In this document: positions 44,017 through 54,621 of the stretch, in pieces
Layout of the letters: each line of letters begins with the position of its first letter
Numbering within the stretch: the first letter of the stretch is position 1
Source: Neolentinus lepideus HHB14362 ss-1
Lineage: Eukaryota > Basidiomycota > Agaricomycetes > Gloeophyllales > Gloeophyllaceae
Direction: 5' to 3'
Length of the DNA stretch: 64,000 bases
NCBI GenBank assembly: GCA_001632425.1
Contig: KV425554.1
Coordinates: forward strand, 418,634 to 482,633
Translations under genes and position numbers: made by a program
Notes under the pieces: generated by a model
Databases searched by the model: none
Told to the model about the DNA's origin: nothing
Seen by the model: only the letters and a program-made list of their open reading frames with translations

Positions 44017-46685
44017 TCAATACTCTGCCATAGAATCGTCCTCGATTTCGCCTCCTGTGCCGCCCACCCAAAATACCCTCCAGTCCTCGAAACCCTTCCT
44101 AATCTGGCAATAAATACCCTCCTCCCTAGCCAGCTTTGCTCGAATTTCGTCCGTCGATAGACTGTCGAATGAAGAACTCGAGAGCGTGCTTGTAGTGGAA
44201 TAATTGCGGCTGAGGTTGGCAAAAGCTGGCCGGTGCCATTGTCCCCCCAAACACAGAAAGTCGATGTCGCCTCCAAGATCCGTATATGCGCGAACAGGTT
44301 CGATCGCCCTACCTTTGCCTTTGCTCGACGTAAGCGAAGACAGAGGTATCTCTTGCACCTCCACTCCATCATCACCAACAGCAACGAGCTGGAGGAAAGG
44401 CTGGGTCACGTCGTCCTCGTCATCTGGTAGACAGACACGCGGTATGACATGTTTTGGCTGGTAATTCCACTGCAAGATCTGAACTGGCGGTGTGCTTGGA
44501 ATATTTGCCGGAAGCGGGGACGAGAATAGATGTGTTTGCTTGCCCCTGGACAGGCAGTACATGCCTTGCGTGAGCCCATGGTGGCGTCCAGAAGGTGTCA
44601 TGGTCAAGGGTACTTCGATACTCTCCGGCGGCAGCCATGCTCCCTTAATCTCCTTGGTGAATCCAAAGTGACCACCACCATCATATGACATTCGCGAACG
44701 ACGCGCGTTGGATGATGGCTGGGCCATGCTATCCCTGCCATTCATGCCTTCGTACATCTCGACTTCTCCAACGGCCGCGTCTGCAATGCGGATGATGCCT
44801 GCCTTCTTTTCAAATATCACAAAGAGGCATAGCTGATTACCGTAATTCAGGAAGCGTCCTATCATGGACGAGTGTCGCTGATGGTGTCCTCTCCCTCCCG
44901 AAGATTCACGAACATGAGCGGCATCGGATGTGCTACGTGCGATTGTGTCTGAGTAGGCTTGGTGTACAAATGTCACGGACCGCGCATGGAATGGTGTGTA
45001 AAATTCCTGAAGGAATTGCAACCCGCAAAGAGAAGGCCACTTTAAGAATGGTACACAATAAATATAATCTGGACGCACACCTTGACAAAGCTGAAGGCCC
45101 GTTCACCTTTGGGTGTCTCATACAGAAGAATCGTGTTTTTTGTAGCAATGGCCAAGAGAGTACCCGCCCGCCTCTTGTTCTGGTCATTATAGAGATCATA
45201 ACACAGCACGGAGGTATGCCCTAGGCGGGTCCCTGCCAGCGACACGTAATCCTGCGCCCACTTCAATGGCAACTCATCTATGAGCTCCCATCCCGAATCT
45301 GTAGATGAGCCGGAATTATCTCGGGCTGGTGCCGACCGTTCGCGCAGGCTCTCATTGCTCCTGTTGTACGGCAGATCCAGCCTGGTCAAGGAAGAGGTTG
45401 GACTCAACGTAGAAGAGCTGGGAGAGAATGAAACACGCTGGTCCATGCGGTCTTGGGAGTGAGAGTTACTAGGGGAATCAAGAATAAGTGACCTCAATCC
45501 TTTCGTCAGGCTATGAGTAGACGTGTGTTGTTTCTTCTTGATGGGGGTCTGTTGCGCTTGCACGGTAAATCCCCGGCGAAGGTCTAGTGGTCGGGCATTC
45601 TACCAAGGACTGCATGAGCGATGCTAACTATGGAAGATAGAGTTCGGGATACGCACCTTCTGCGTCGTGATCCACCTGGCTAAACTCACCAGGCTGGAAA
45701 GGCTGTATAATCGTAGAGTCCGCGACGGCTCCTGATCTTTCGCCGTGTCGTCTTCTGGACGGCCAACAAGCGCTAAGACGACGCCCTGCGGCGTGCTGCT
45801 TCCGTTACTCTCAACTTCAAGGTAAGACATCTGGTAAACCCTACGATGAGCCTATCAGCATGGCAGAGAGAATACACTCCACCATCGCTTACCCTTCACC
45901 TTGCCAGATTAGCTTGGCCTGAGCTTCGCTGGGACCCTTGCTCAAGAGCCCGCCCTCCGCCCATTCCTGGGGAAACATGTCAAGCACTGATAGCCCATCA
46001 TCGTGGCCAATCAACAGCATACGATCTCCGGGAAGGGGCAGGAGAGAATGTATGGGAGAGGTAGTATGAGGCAGGAACCGAGACCCGAAGTTGCTCAGTC
46101 TGAGATGTGAAGGAGTGATAGTTTGCGGGATGAGTGGCGGCGTGCGCTCTGGAGTGAAGAACGGCGAGATCGGGGGTAGAGTCATGTTAGTTGTTTGGAC
46201 TTGCAACGGAGCAGGCGTCGGAGGTTGGTTCACGATCAGCGGGGGGAGGGGTTTGTGAGGATCAGGTAGTGTTATCGATGCCCGATGAGGTTCTAACTTC
46301 ATTGTAGGGGACATTCAGTCTTGCAAAGCAGAGATTCAATGGTGCAGTAGTACGCACATCCCATCCCCGTGCTCGTCGCTGCTCTCGCATTTCTGGTGTA
46401 ACGTCCGCATACCTCTCTGCCGCTCTTGCTCACCAAGACAGTTAATTGGCATAAGAGTATTCGACAACTGATCCTCACCTTTTCTCCACCCATCCTTTCC
46501 AGCGACCAAATCTACAAGTAGTTACTCAACGAACTCGAGACCCCGAATGGCGAGAGCACTGACCTTGAATTCGGGCCACTCGCTGCGGCAAGATCGTCGT
46601 AGGTGGGAAGCTCATCTCCGGTCTGCGTCGTTCCCTCCTGGTCTTGCTCCGGTGCATGGTACTGTGCATGGTCACTGCTAGACAT
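44017..46685 (-). CDS. citron-homology (CNH)-like beta-propeller protein
   Basis: Seven-exon model: 46685-46564, 46511-46479, 46424-46358, 46296-45893, 45840-45657, 45599-45081, 45006-44017; 772 residues. The N-terminus is acidic with PTYDDLAAASGPNSR and a basic ERYADVTPEMREQRRARGWD segment. The propeller part shows CNH-type repeats: HSLLPLPGDRMLLIGHDDGL, TLRLYSLSSLVSLARWITTQ, GTLLAIATKNTILLYETPKG, QLCLFVIFEKKAGIIRIADA. The C-terminus (EEGIYCQIRKGFEDWRVFWV) is well conserved in fungal homologues as I recall them. CNH domains mediate protein interaction, often with Rho/Rab-family GTPases and vesicle tethers; the partner here is not known. The exon 4 acceptor (after GAAG at 46297) is the least certain join. 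It is convergent with the TRP gene, 153 bp away. Confidence 0.7.
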
Positions 46686-47118
46686 AGCGAAACACGCTGA
46701 TGATGCTAGTTGTCTGGTGGTTATATTCGACGCGGTTTAAGCGCTCGGTGTATACAGACCGCGCCACTAGAGGATGTACTGCCTCGAGATCAAACTTCTC
46801 GGACCCTTCTCCGCTTACTTTGTAGCGATGGATCTGGTACAAGACGGGTAACCAGTGAAAGCAGGAAAGCCACAGCTGCAGTACACAGGCTCCATTTTAG
46901 GTCCATGGCAACATGTCCAATTGCGATACAGCTATGTCCTGTTTAAATATACCTGCATACTTCACCGTCATGCTGCGGAACACTTCTAATGACGGGCAAC
47001 GATGACCGACACATGGGCGACCCATATTAATAGACACTTAGAGATCATAGTACTCAAGCAATAATACAAGATTGCACTCGAAACGAACGACTCGAATCAA
47101 CTATAAATCATTCAAGAC
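46686..47118. other. intergenic spacer
   Basis: 433 bp that should carry the CNH-like gene promoter and the 3' UTR of the next minus-strand gene. No other feature found. Confidence 0.45.
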
Positions 47119-48447
47119 CTAGAACGAGTGAAACAGTGAAGTCAAATACGATCCAAGAACCAGCGCAAGGACATGCGTGAACAATGGCCACCAGATGCAC
47201 CGCTCCTCGTACGGGGGTTGTTTACGCATAATGTCTATGGCCCGCAGTCTGGCATCCGGACAAGCGCGGTTGAATAGGGAGAAAACAGAACCGTCCCCCA
47301 GATCCACAACATCGCTCTGCAGGCTGTGCGGGTGAGCAGCGACTTGCATATCCTGCACATCCTCCTGGGACAACACGACGGCTGACACGCACCCCTTGAA
47401 GATAGATTTCTTCTGGAGAGTTTCAACAAAGCTAGTGCTAGTGGTCCCGTTCGAAGGTGGCCGTTGTTGCTGGGAAACCACGGTGTGGTCGAGTTCGGAA
47501 GTACGAGGGCGCTTTGGGATACTCGATTTATCATGGACTAAATCCATGCCAGGAGGTTCAATAGCTGTATCTTGGTCTTCGAACTTGAGAGAGCACCTTG
47601 AACTGGTAGGCTCGAGAACTACAAGGAAGCATCATCTAGTCCGATTGTAAGTGCGAGTATCCAAAGTAGCGTACCGTATTGTCTTTGCCGGAGTATGGGT
47701 GTAGATTCGGGCTGCTGAAAACGCAGTGATGGTAGCGTGATCACGACCGTATCTTCTTCTAAGAACCCGGAGTAGTTGGAGGTAGAGTCAAGCATCTCTA
47801 TAACCTCCGTTTCAGAGACCAAGGAGTTCCGAGAGATCTCGGATTCCACCAGCGGTAGCGTAGATGTGAGTGGTGTAAACTTGCTGAAGCCGTCGCCAGA
47901 TATTGGTTCGTCCACCATGGTCAGGACTTCATCAACGGAAAGGGAAGAACCACTAAGTGAGGGCTCATCGTCGACCGGAGAGGCAACTTCATTTTCTCGA
48001 GTAAACGGAGAATCAGACTGTGTAGAAGCACCCTCAGTGTCCGCGGCAGGTAGAGCGTTATTCGGGCCAGGGAAAAGCATGCTTGATACTTTTTTTGGAG
48101 GCAAGTCTTAACGGAGGTCCCATATCCCGATCAAACACCAGGAGCATACTTTCAGTGGCTCCCGATACCAGATCGTCAGCCGTGTGTTCCGACTCCAGAG
48201 AGACAGTCCGCCATCGATAGCATACAGAATAGCGCCTCGACGAGCGTCTGAGTTTCGAGTTGTTCTTTGTAGGCCTGGATGTCGTGCTGGCAGCATCTTG
48301 ATTTCGGTAAGGACATCGATGGCCCTTGGTCGGTACGAGGCACAGTTTGCAATAAGGAGTCCTTCGATTTTTTGCCGGAGATGTCAGCCGTGCACGAACA
48401 GAGGACTTTCGACGTCTAGGACTACTAGCTTTCGAGGGAGTCGCCAT
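47119..48447 (-). CDS. unknown protein with CxxC zinc-like motif and C-terminal membrane span
   Basis: Three-exon model: 48447-48150, 48088-47675, 47618-47119; 403 residues. I do not recognise the family. The basic N-terminus (SPRRRKSSVRARLTSPAKNR) leads into YCKLCLVPTKGHRCPYRNQ, a Cys-x2-Cys...His-x-Cys cluster that could bind zinc. A long acidic Ser/Thr-rich disordered middle follows, then KRPRTSELD, and a hydrophobic end (WWPLFTHVLALVLGSYLTSL) that could be a tail anchor. The first intron (48149-48089, donor GTATGC, acceptor after seven A and a G) is inferred from phase. Without it the two long frames would be separate genes overlapping by 20 bases. A nuclear-envelope or ER protein is possible but is inference. 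It is divergent from the Nop13-like gene across 136 bp. Confidence 0.6.
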
Positions 48448-48583
48448 AAGAGCACAGGTTAAAGTCGAGCTAGAAGTGGTGACTGACGAGAAACCTCCGA
48501 CGAACCGGCCCGGCCAAACCGCAAGGGAGCACAATTCCGCGACGCCCCAAATTTGAATCTGATCTCCAAACCTGTTGCAAGGC
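48448..48583. promoter_or_regulatory. 136-bp bidirectional promoter
   Basis: This separates the start codons of the unknown zinc-motif gene (minus) and the Nop13-like gene (plus). Both promoters must lie here. No named motif was recognised. Confidence 0.5.
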
Positions 48584-50159
48584 ATGTCTACCTCAGCTTC
48601 TTCCACCTCTTCATCCTCGGGCTCGGAAACTTCGACATCGTCCAACCAACTCAAGCGCAAGAGGACCGCGGTTTCTGAGCGCTCCCTAGCCCAGCTCAGC
48701 GAGTCTGAATCCGACTCTGAATCCGACTCTGAACGCGACGAAGTCTTACCAGACGATGAGTTGTCTGACATACCGGTCCTCTCCCGTGCAGAAAAGCGAC
48801 GGCAGAAGAAAAAGCAAAAACTGGAGGTAGGAGAGACCGACTCCAGTCCGACGAAACAGGGCAAGTCAAAGGGCTTGAAAGAGAATAAACCCTCTCAAAA
48901 GAAGTCTAGCGACAAGACGAAGTCCAAAACGGACAGCACAGCTATACTACCTCAACGGCAAAATTCTGTTTGGGTCGGTAATCTATCGTACAGAACAACA
49001 CCGCAGTCCATACGAGAATTTTTCAAGGATGTGGGTGAGATCACGAGAGTGCATATGCCTACGAAGGCGGCAAAGTGGCCAGGAGGGTTGAAAGAAAATC
49101 GTGGGTAAGTGTACAATCGTTGTCAATAAATTATGCATCTAGTGACGGTGGTGCGCTAGTTTTGCTTATGTGGATTTTGCGTCGCCCGATGCGAAGGTCA
49201 TCGCGATCACCCTCTCGGAGCAAGAATTAGAAGGCAGGCGGCTACTAATTAAAGATGGTATGAAGTATCCGTCCAAGCTGGTTATCGTTATATTCAGTAT
49301 CGCATCTATTCTGTCCTAGGTGACGACTTCACCGGCAGACCCACACCAGCCACAGGGCCGAACATCGAAACCTCCAAAGACACCACATCCGCAGTGAGCT
49401 CAGGCTCGCACTCTCGCATGGCACAAAAAATTCTATCATCCCAGAAACAGCCCCCAGGTCCGACGCTGTTCCTAGGCAACCTCTCCTTCGAATCGACGGT
49501 GCAGTCTATACGCGAGATGCTCGAGGCACACCGGCGGGTGGATAGCAAGAGCGCTGACAAGGATAAGGAGAAAGAGAAGGAAGGCTGGATACGGAAGATA
49601 CGACTAGGGACTTTTGAAGACAGTGGTTCCTGTAAAGGGTTCGCATCCGCGCTGACATCTCTTAAATCAGCAGAAGTTCCTAATGCCTGATCCCTTTAGC
49701 TGGGCGTTCGTGGATTTCACTTCTATCGAACACGCCACCGCCGTGCTCGTTAACCCCCGAAATCATCACCTTGACGGACGCAAGCTCGTCGTCCAGTACG
49801 CATCACCCGAAGCCGTCAGGCGGGGCGGCGGACTGGGTCACCTCGAGAGGAAAGACAAATATTCAAAAGAAGGTAGAGAGGTTAAGAGACAGCTGAAAGA
49901 AAGCCTACCGAAGAGAAAATACGCCGAAGGAGACGGAGGTGAACCACATAATGCCGACGAGGGCCAGGAGGAGGGCGGACAATTTAGCAAACGTGAAAGG
50001 AGACCCTTTACCGCGAACGGCTCGCGAGTGGTGCGTAGAGACTCTGGACGGGACGGGGGCACTCGGAAGGTCAGAGCCAAACCAGGCGCTGCTCTCGCCC
50101 AGGCTCCCCGGGCGTCGGCCACCATCGTACCTAGCCAGGGCCAAAAAATCAAGTTCTAG
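48584..50159 (+). CDS. nucleolar two-RRM protein, Nop13-like
   Basis: Four-exon model: 48584-49104, 49160-49257, 49320-49638, 49700-50159; 465 residues. The N-terminal 125 residues are Ser/acidic repeats (SESESDSESDSERDE) followed by Lys-rich stretches, typical of nucleolar proteins. RRM1 at about 127-205 (SVWVGNLSYRTTPQSIREFF, RNP1 RGFAYVDFAS). RRM2 at about 255-345 (PTLFLGNLSFESTVQSIREM, RNP1 CKGWAFVDFTS) with a charged KDKEKEKEGW insertion. The C-terminus is basic (VRRGGG, KRKYAEGDGG, RVVRRDSGRDGGTRKVR). Yeast Nop13 and Nop12 share this plan and act in pre-ribosome assembly. The assignment between Nop13 and related nucleolar proteins is by architecture and should be treated as likely rather than certain. 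Confidence 0.8.
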
Positions 50160-50302
50160 CATGCTGACAGATGCAACACACCTGTCCTACGACTACTACT
50201 ATACCTGATAACTACACGCTGTCATCGAGAACTGCATGTTATACTACTATATATAATACCATGAATCGGTGCGAGCTCTAGGAGCTAACAGCGATAGCGC
50301 AT

Positions 50303-52547
50303 CTAGTCCTCCTCCTCGACCATGCCCACCTCATACTCGCCACAGATGTCCCACCGCGACCCCTCCGCTGCCGCCGACACATATTTGACAAAATGCATCA
50401 CACGTTCATCACGCAGCACCAGCAGGAGGCGGTTGAACCCAGGCTGAACAGTCAAAAGCGTGCCGCTGTCATCCTGCCCGTCGTTGCTGTCACCGTCACC
50501 GTCCATATCTTCATCCTCGTCGCTGGAGTGGGCGTCATTGCCATTGCCATTGCCATTGCCATTGCCATTGCCATTGCCATTGCCATTGCCGTTGCCGTGA
50601 GCCCTTTTCTTGGAGGAGCCGGAGCGGTAGACGGCAGGATCATCTTCCTCATCATGAGGCGCCATGTAGCACTTGGTAACGAAAGTTCAGGATACCACAC
50701 AAAGAGTGACTGTACAAAAAGTGACTGTACACTTACCTCCCATCCACCCCACTCACCCACCTGCCATCCGGTCAAGGGCATCTCATCATCATCCTCCCCC
50801 TCCTTCCCGTTGACCCGCGCCTCAACCAGCAGCTCAGGCGTCAAACCCAAAACCACGTCCAACCTCACCTCCCTCTCCTCACTCGTCGCCAGTGTATAAT
50901 CCAAACCCGGCCTAAATCTCCTCGCCTCCACTGCATACCTCAATGGCAGCAGCCTGCTCATGCACGCTAGCCACGCGCGGAACGCGGCGCTCGAAAAAAG
51001 CTCATCCTGCAAGGCCCTCATAATCTCGTCCGGGTCTGCCAGCGCCGTGCGCGGCGAGACCGCCTCCGCACGCTCTGAGTCTGGCTTTCTCTTGAGCGTG
51101 CAGTACCGCCACTTGTGCGGCGGCCCCTTGAGCGCCCAATGTGAGTTATCTGACGTCCCGGCCCAGTGCGGCGGGATCCGCCCGTTGCGGTCACCCTCAC
51201 TGTTCAGCAGCCCGTCTTTGCGGTCATTCTCACGGAGCCCAGATTGGAGTTTGGTGGCGAGGCCTTCACAGAGGAAGGAGTGCAGCTCGAGGGAGGATTC
51301 CTCGACGAAGCGCTCGGCAAGGGCTTTCATGAGGCGGGGCTGAAGGTAGACGGGGTTGAGGAATTCGGCCAGGAAGGAGATGTGGTCGGCGGAGAGGGGG
51401 GAGGAGGGTAGTGGTGGGTCTGTGCGTTCAGGGAATGCGAGGTCGAGGTAGAACTTGAAAGGGGTAAACATATGCGTCGAAGTCTTCCGCAAGGGTTAGT
51501 AACATGAAAATCAACCCCTTCGGAATAGACAGAAGGACGCACCAGCTGGTCACGGGAACTCTTATACACACTCATGGCGGACTCGGGCTCATGCCCTTCC
51601 TCACCTGGCTGCGCTGCATGGAACCACCCACTTATGCTCAGCCTCTGCCGGCCGTCCTCTTCACCCTCGCCAACAACCACCTCCTCTACCGAGTGGAAAC
51701 TCTGCCCAGGCTGGACCTCAAAAAATATAAACTGGTTCCAACTCGGGGGTATTGCCTTCTCCGGCATGCTCTGGGGCTCGGGCAACCCATCCACGCCCTC
51801 TTGCGTATCATACAGCTCTAGCGCCCCTCCCCACTCGCGCTGCCAGCCCTGATAGTGGGGCAAGGGCATGTATAGGATGTATGAGACACGCCGCGAGCCG
51901 ATCACGTCGTCGTGGTTGAGCAGATGGCAGCCCTTTTTGTAGGTATTTACAGACATGTCCTGCTTGATGCCGGACAGGGGCCCACAGCCTGTGACGGACT
52001 GCAGGAATTTTCGGAAGGTTTGGGAGTAGAGGGCATCGCGGAGGGTAAGGAGCGAAGGAAGGAGCGAAATTTGTTCAGGAGTGAGGAAGGACAATGATGC
52101 CAAGTCGCCAGTCTGGTGGACCTATAATATCATGAGGAAAGAGTGAGAAAGACGGCTCTGGAGCGCGAAGAGGATCGCTGATAGAATGGGTTTGAGAAGC
52201 TAGAATGGCAGTACCTTATATATGTCGGTCTCTTTCTCGGTAAAGCTGAGCTCACTTTGGATCTCATCCTTCACATTCTTGAGCAATTCATCCTGAAAGA
52301 GCTTCTCAACGACAACATATTTGAACGGCTCGCTCGTCTCATAGCTCTGATGTAGCCGCTCAACATTCTCAGAGTCTAACAGACCGTTGTAAAAGTGCGG
52401 AGTCGGGTCCGCGAGGACAGGAAAAGACTTGGGATTCGTTGGTAGCGAGCTGTCAGCCTTGTGCGATGCCTTCATCCGCTTGGCGAGCGAGCCGCCGCTG
52501 GTCGAAGTGGACGGCTCGGGCGAGGGCGAGCGAGGTCGGCGGCCCAT
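50303..52547 (-). CDS. Tpa1/Ofd1-family 2-oxoglutarate- and Fe(II)-dependent prolyl hydroxylase
   Basis: Four-exon model: 52547-52215, 52121-51543, 51483-50737, 50671-50303; 675 residues. The first domain is the catalytic double-stranded beta helix: iron ligands His181 and Asp183 (HLLNHDDV), His254 (SFHSVEEV), and 2-oxoglutarate-binding Arg271 (RLSISGWFH). The second, non-catalytic domain (about 305-640) has the family's EFLNPVYLQPRLMKALAERF and ELHSFLCEG. The family hydroxylates a prolyl residue of ribosomal protein uS12 (Rps23) and affects translation termination; S. pombe Ofd1 also controls SREBP stability by oxygen. A variable insert in the C-terminal domain contains ten Gly-Asn pairs encoded by a hexanucleotide repeat. 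A Dsc2-like gene in the same window could belong to the same oxygen-sterol circuit, though it is not adjacent. Confidence 0.93.
50537..50596. repeat. hexanucleotide microsatellite coding (Gly-Asn)10
   Basis: Nine perfect ATTGCC units (50537-50590) plus one GTTGCC. Read on the minus strand this gives ten Gly-Asn dipeptides in a disordered loop of the Tpa1/Ofd1 protein. The repeat unit is a multiple of three, so length changes keep the frame. Confidence 0.95.
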
Positions 52548-53453
52548 AGCTAGATTCAAGAAGACTGTACCTTTGCTAAAACAGCACTAGCACAGTTAGA
52601 CTACAGTTCAGCAACTATGCAAAGCCCCCCCAGCGTCGTCGTGGTAGAACGGAAGGAAGAGAGGACTCGAAATCTATAAGCGGTCTGCGAGAGACTCGAC
52701 GAGACCAGCGACCGAGGCAGGTCTGGCGCTGTTCCGCGCCCTGCGAATCTCCAGGTCTGGCTCCTCCTCTCTGACGCACATCTGCACGAAAAGTTTGTCG
52801 CAGCAAGTCTCCGTGAGCAGAGAAGGTCTGGCTGATGCCCAAGGCCTGGAACCTCTACCAATCATCCGAACTTGGGTGTTGTTGCCACCCGGATCCACCC
52901 AACACCAGCCTCGGGTATTACACCGCGTGCTCCCGAGGTGCTCTTCCCTTGTTTTTTCTTTTTTTAAAAACCGGGTTATGCCCCATTTTACCATCCACTT
53001 CAGTCCCATGTTCTCCCGCGCAATGGCACATTCCCTGCCATTGCCCCGACAACGGGTTTAGTGGGGCCTAGACGATTCCATACGACAGCGATCATTCCAA
53101 ATATACAAATTGCCGTGAAAAATGCACGACATACGCTACCATATATTCATCGTAATGTACAACAAACATCATGAGCGGAAAAAAGGTCATTCTATCGTAC
53201 CGTTCCGTAGAAAGGAGACCATCAATCCAGAAAACCGTAATAACCGGAATGGAATGGAAAGAATAGAAATAATTACAATGGGCTGGGATGACTACATATC
53301 AGACCGAGGCCCATGAAAGGAGTCAAACGGGAAGAGGACAAGAACGATTGCAAACGAAGGGATGAACTCTGGGTTGCCCGGAATTGCATGCGGATGGATG
53401 GGTGGGAGGATACGTGACAATGCAGAATAAATAACGCCGGCGACGACCGTGCT
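52548..53453. other. intergenic region
   Basis: 906 bp upstream of the Tpa1/Ofd1 gene and downstream of the next minus-strand gene. A 111-codon minus frame at 52674-53009 is not convincing. AT-richer sequence near 53100-53300 is probably the 3' UTR of the membrane-protein gene. Confidence 0.45.
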
Positions 53454-54621
53454 TCACGCCTTCACCTCCTTGATGCGAGACTCTTCGTACGAGGGTAACA
53501 AACCCTCATCAGGAATTACAGCTAGGCTAATCCGGCCAGTTGACTTGTGTCGATGGCTCCTCGAATGAGAGCGCCTGTGACCGGACGAGCTCGACGCCTC
53601 GGGCGCACGTGATAACCATGCCTCCGTAGCATTGAGATCCCGAGCTTGCTCTTCCGAAAGAATCGTAAGAGGTACTGGCGCGTAAACCAGGTATTCGGCG
53701 TCATTGTTGACCTGCGAGAGTGAGGTCGTGTGATGCGACACTGGGAACGACTCTTCGGTAGGGCTGGGTAAAAGGTATACACGCTGAGCCGAAGGGGTAC
53801 GCGAAATAGGACGCATTGACGTGTAGATCGGTAGGCCACCCTGCGCATACTTCGTCAGAGAGTAATAGTACGTTAGGACGGCCACGAGGAAGTGCAGCTA
53901 CAAAGCAATATATCAATTACGTCTTCAGCGCACAGATGTCATTGGCTAACTTACGCGGACAATCAGCATGATACCCATGATGCCAATGAACGCAATAGAA
54001 GCCCGCTCAAACCACACCTCGCAATTCTCAAGGCTGAGGCCCAGGTCGACCATATCGCGAAGCAACTCCGGTTGCCGAGACAGCTCTTCGCAGACGCCCG
54101 CCCTTACGGAGGTGCGGAACGACTCGTACGTGGCGAACAGGGTGAAGAACGTGCAGCACGAGAAGTCTGCTATGGAGTAGTCGCGGTAGAACCGCACGTA
54201 CGACGGGCGGTGCTGGAGGGAGAGGGGTTAATACCGACATCGTTATAACTACCCCAGACGCTGCAAATGCTCACCTTGAGGATGCCGACAAAGCCAACAA
54301 AACTTGCAAGGGCAGAGCACATGAAATACACTGACAGCAAGCCCCACGCGAGCTTCACCCCCTGGATCCCCCACATCCATGAAGACCCCGATCCCTCTGT
54401 CTCCCAGTCCACTTCAAACTCCCATTTGAACGACCGCCATAGGGACAACAATTGCAGTGCAATGGCAGCGTTGCCCACAACACCTAGGAACGATACGACG
54501 AGCGATGCGGATCTGCTCACGACACAGTCGTCACACATTAACGGGTAGAAATAACACGTCAGAAGTCCTGTCTCAAAACCTTGTATGATAACGCCGCTCA
54601 CCTAGCGTACGGGCGCGGCAT
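53454..54621 (-). CDS. multi-span membrane protein, unknown function
   Basis: Four-exon model: 54621-54602, 54512-54275, 54212-53955, 53897-53454; 319 residues. The first coding exon is 20 bases. Four hydrophobic segments are visible: SLVVSFLGVVGNAAIALQLL, LAWGLLSVYFMCSALASFVG, YSIADFSCCTFFTLFATY, and SIAFIGIMGIMLIVRLHFLV. Between the third and fourth lies a loop with two Cys (AGVCEELSRQPELL, ENCEVW), suggesting a lumenal or extracellular disulfide-bonded loop as in tetraspanin-like proteins. The C-terminal 110 residues are cytosolic-like, His/Ser/Arg-rich, with a PSYEES motif near the end that resembles a PY-type sorting signal. I do not recognise a named family. Confidence 0.72.

Noticed and set aside
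48058..48864. 268-codon minus-strand open frame
   Set aside because: Its upstream two thirds overlap the Nop13-like first exon and the shared promoter. Only the part from the ATG at 48447 is used, and it must splice at 48150.
50706..50730. Tandem GTGACTGTAC repeat
   Set aside because: Two copies within an intron of the Tpa1/Ofd1 gene; too short and local to call an element.
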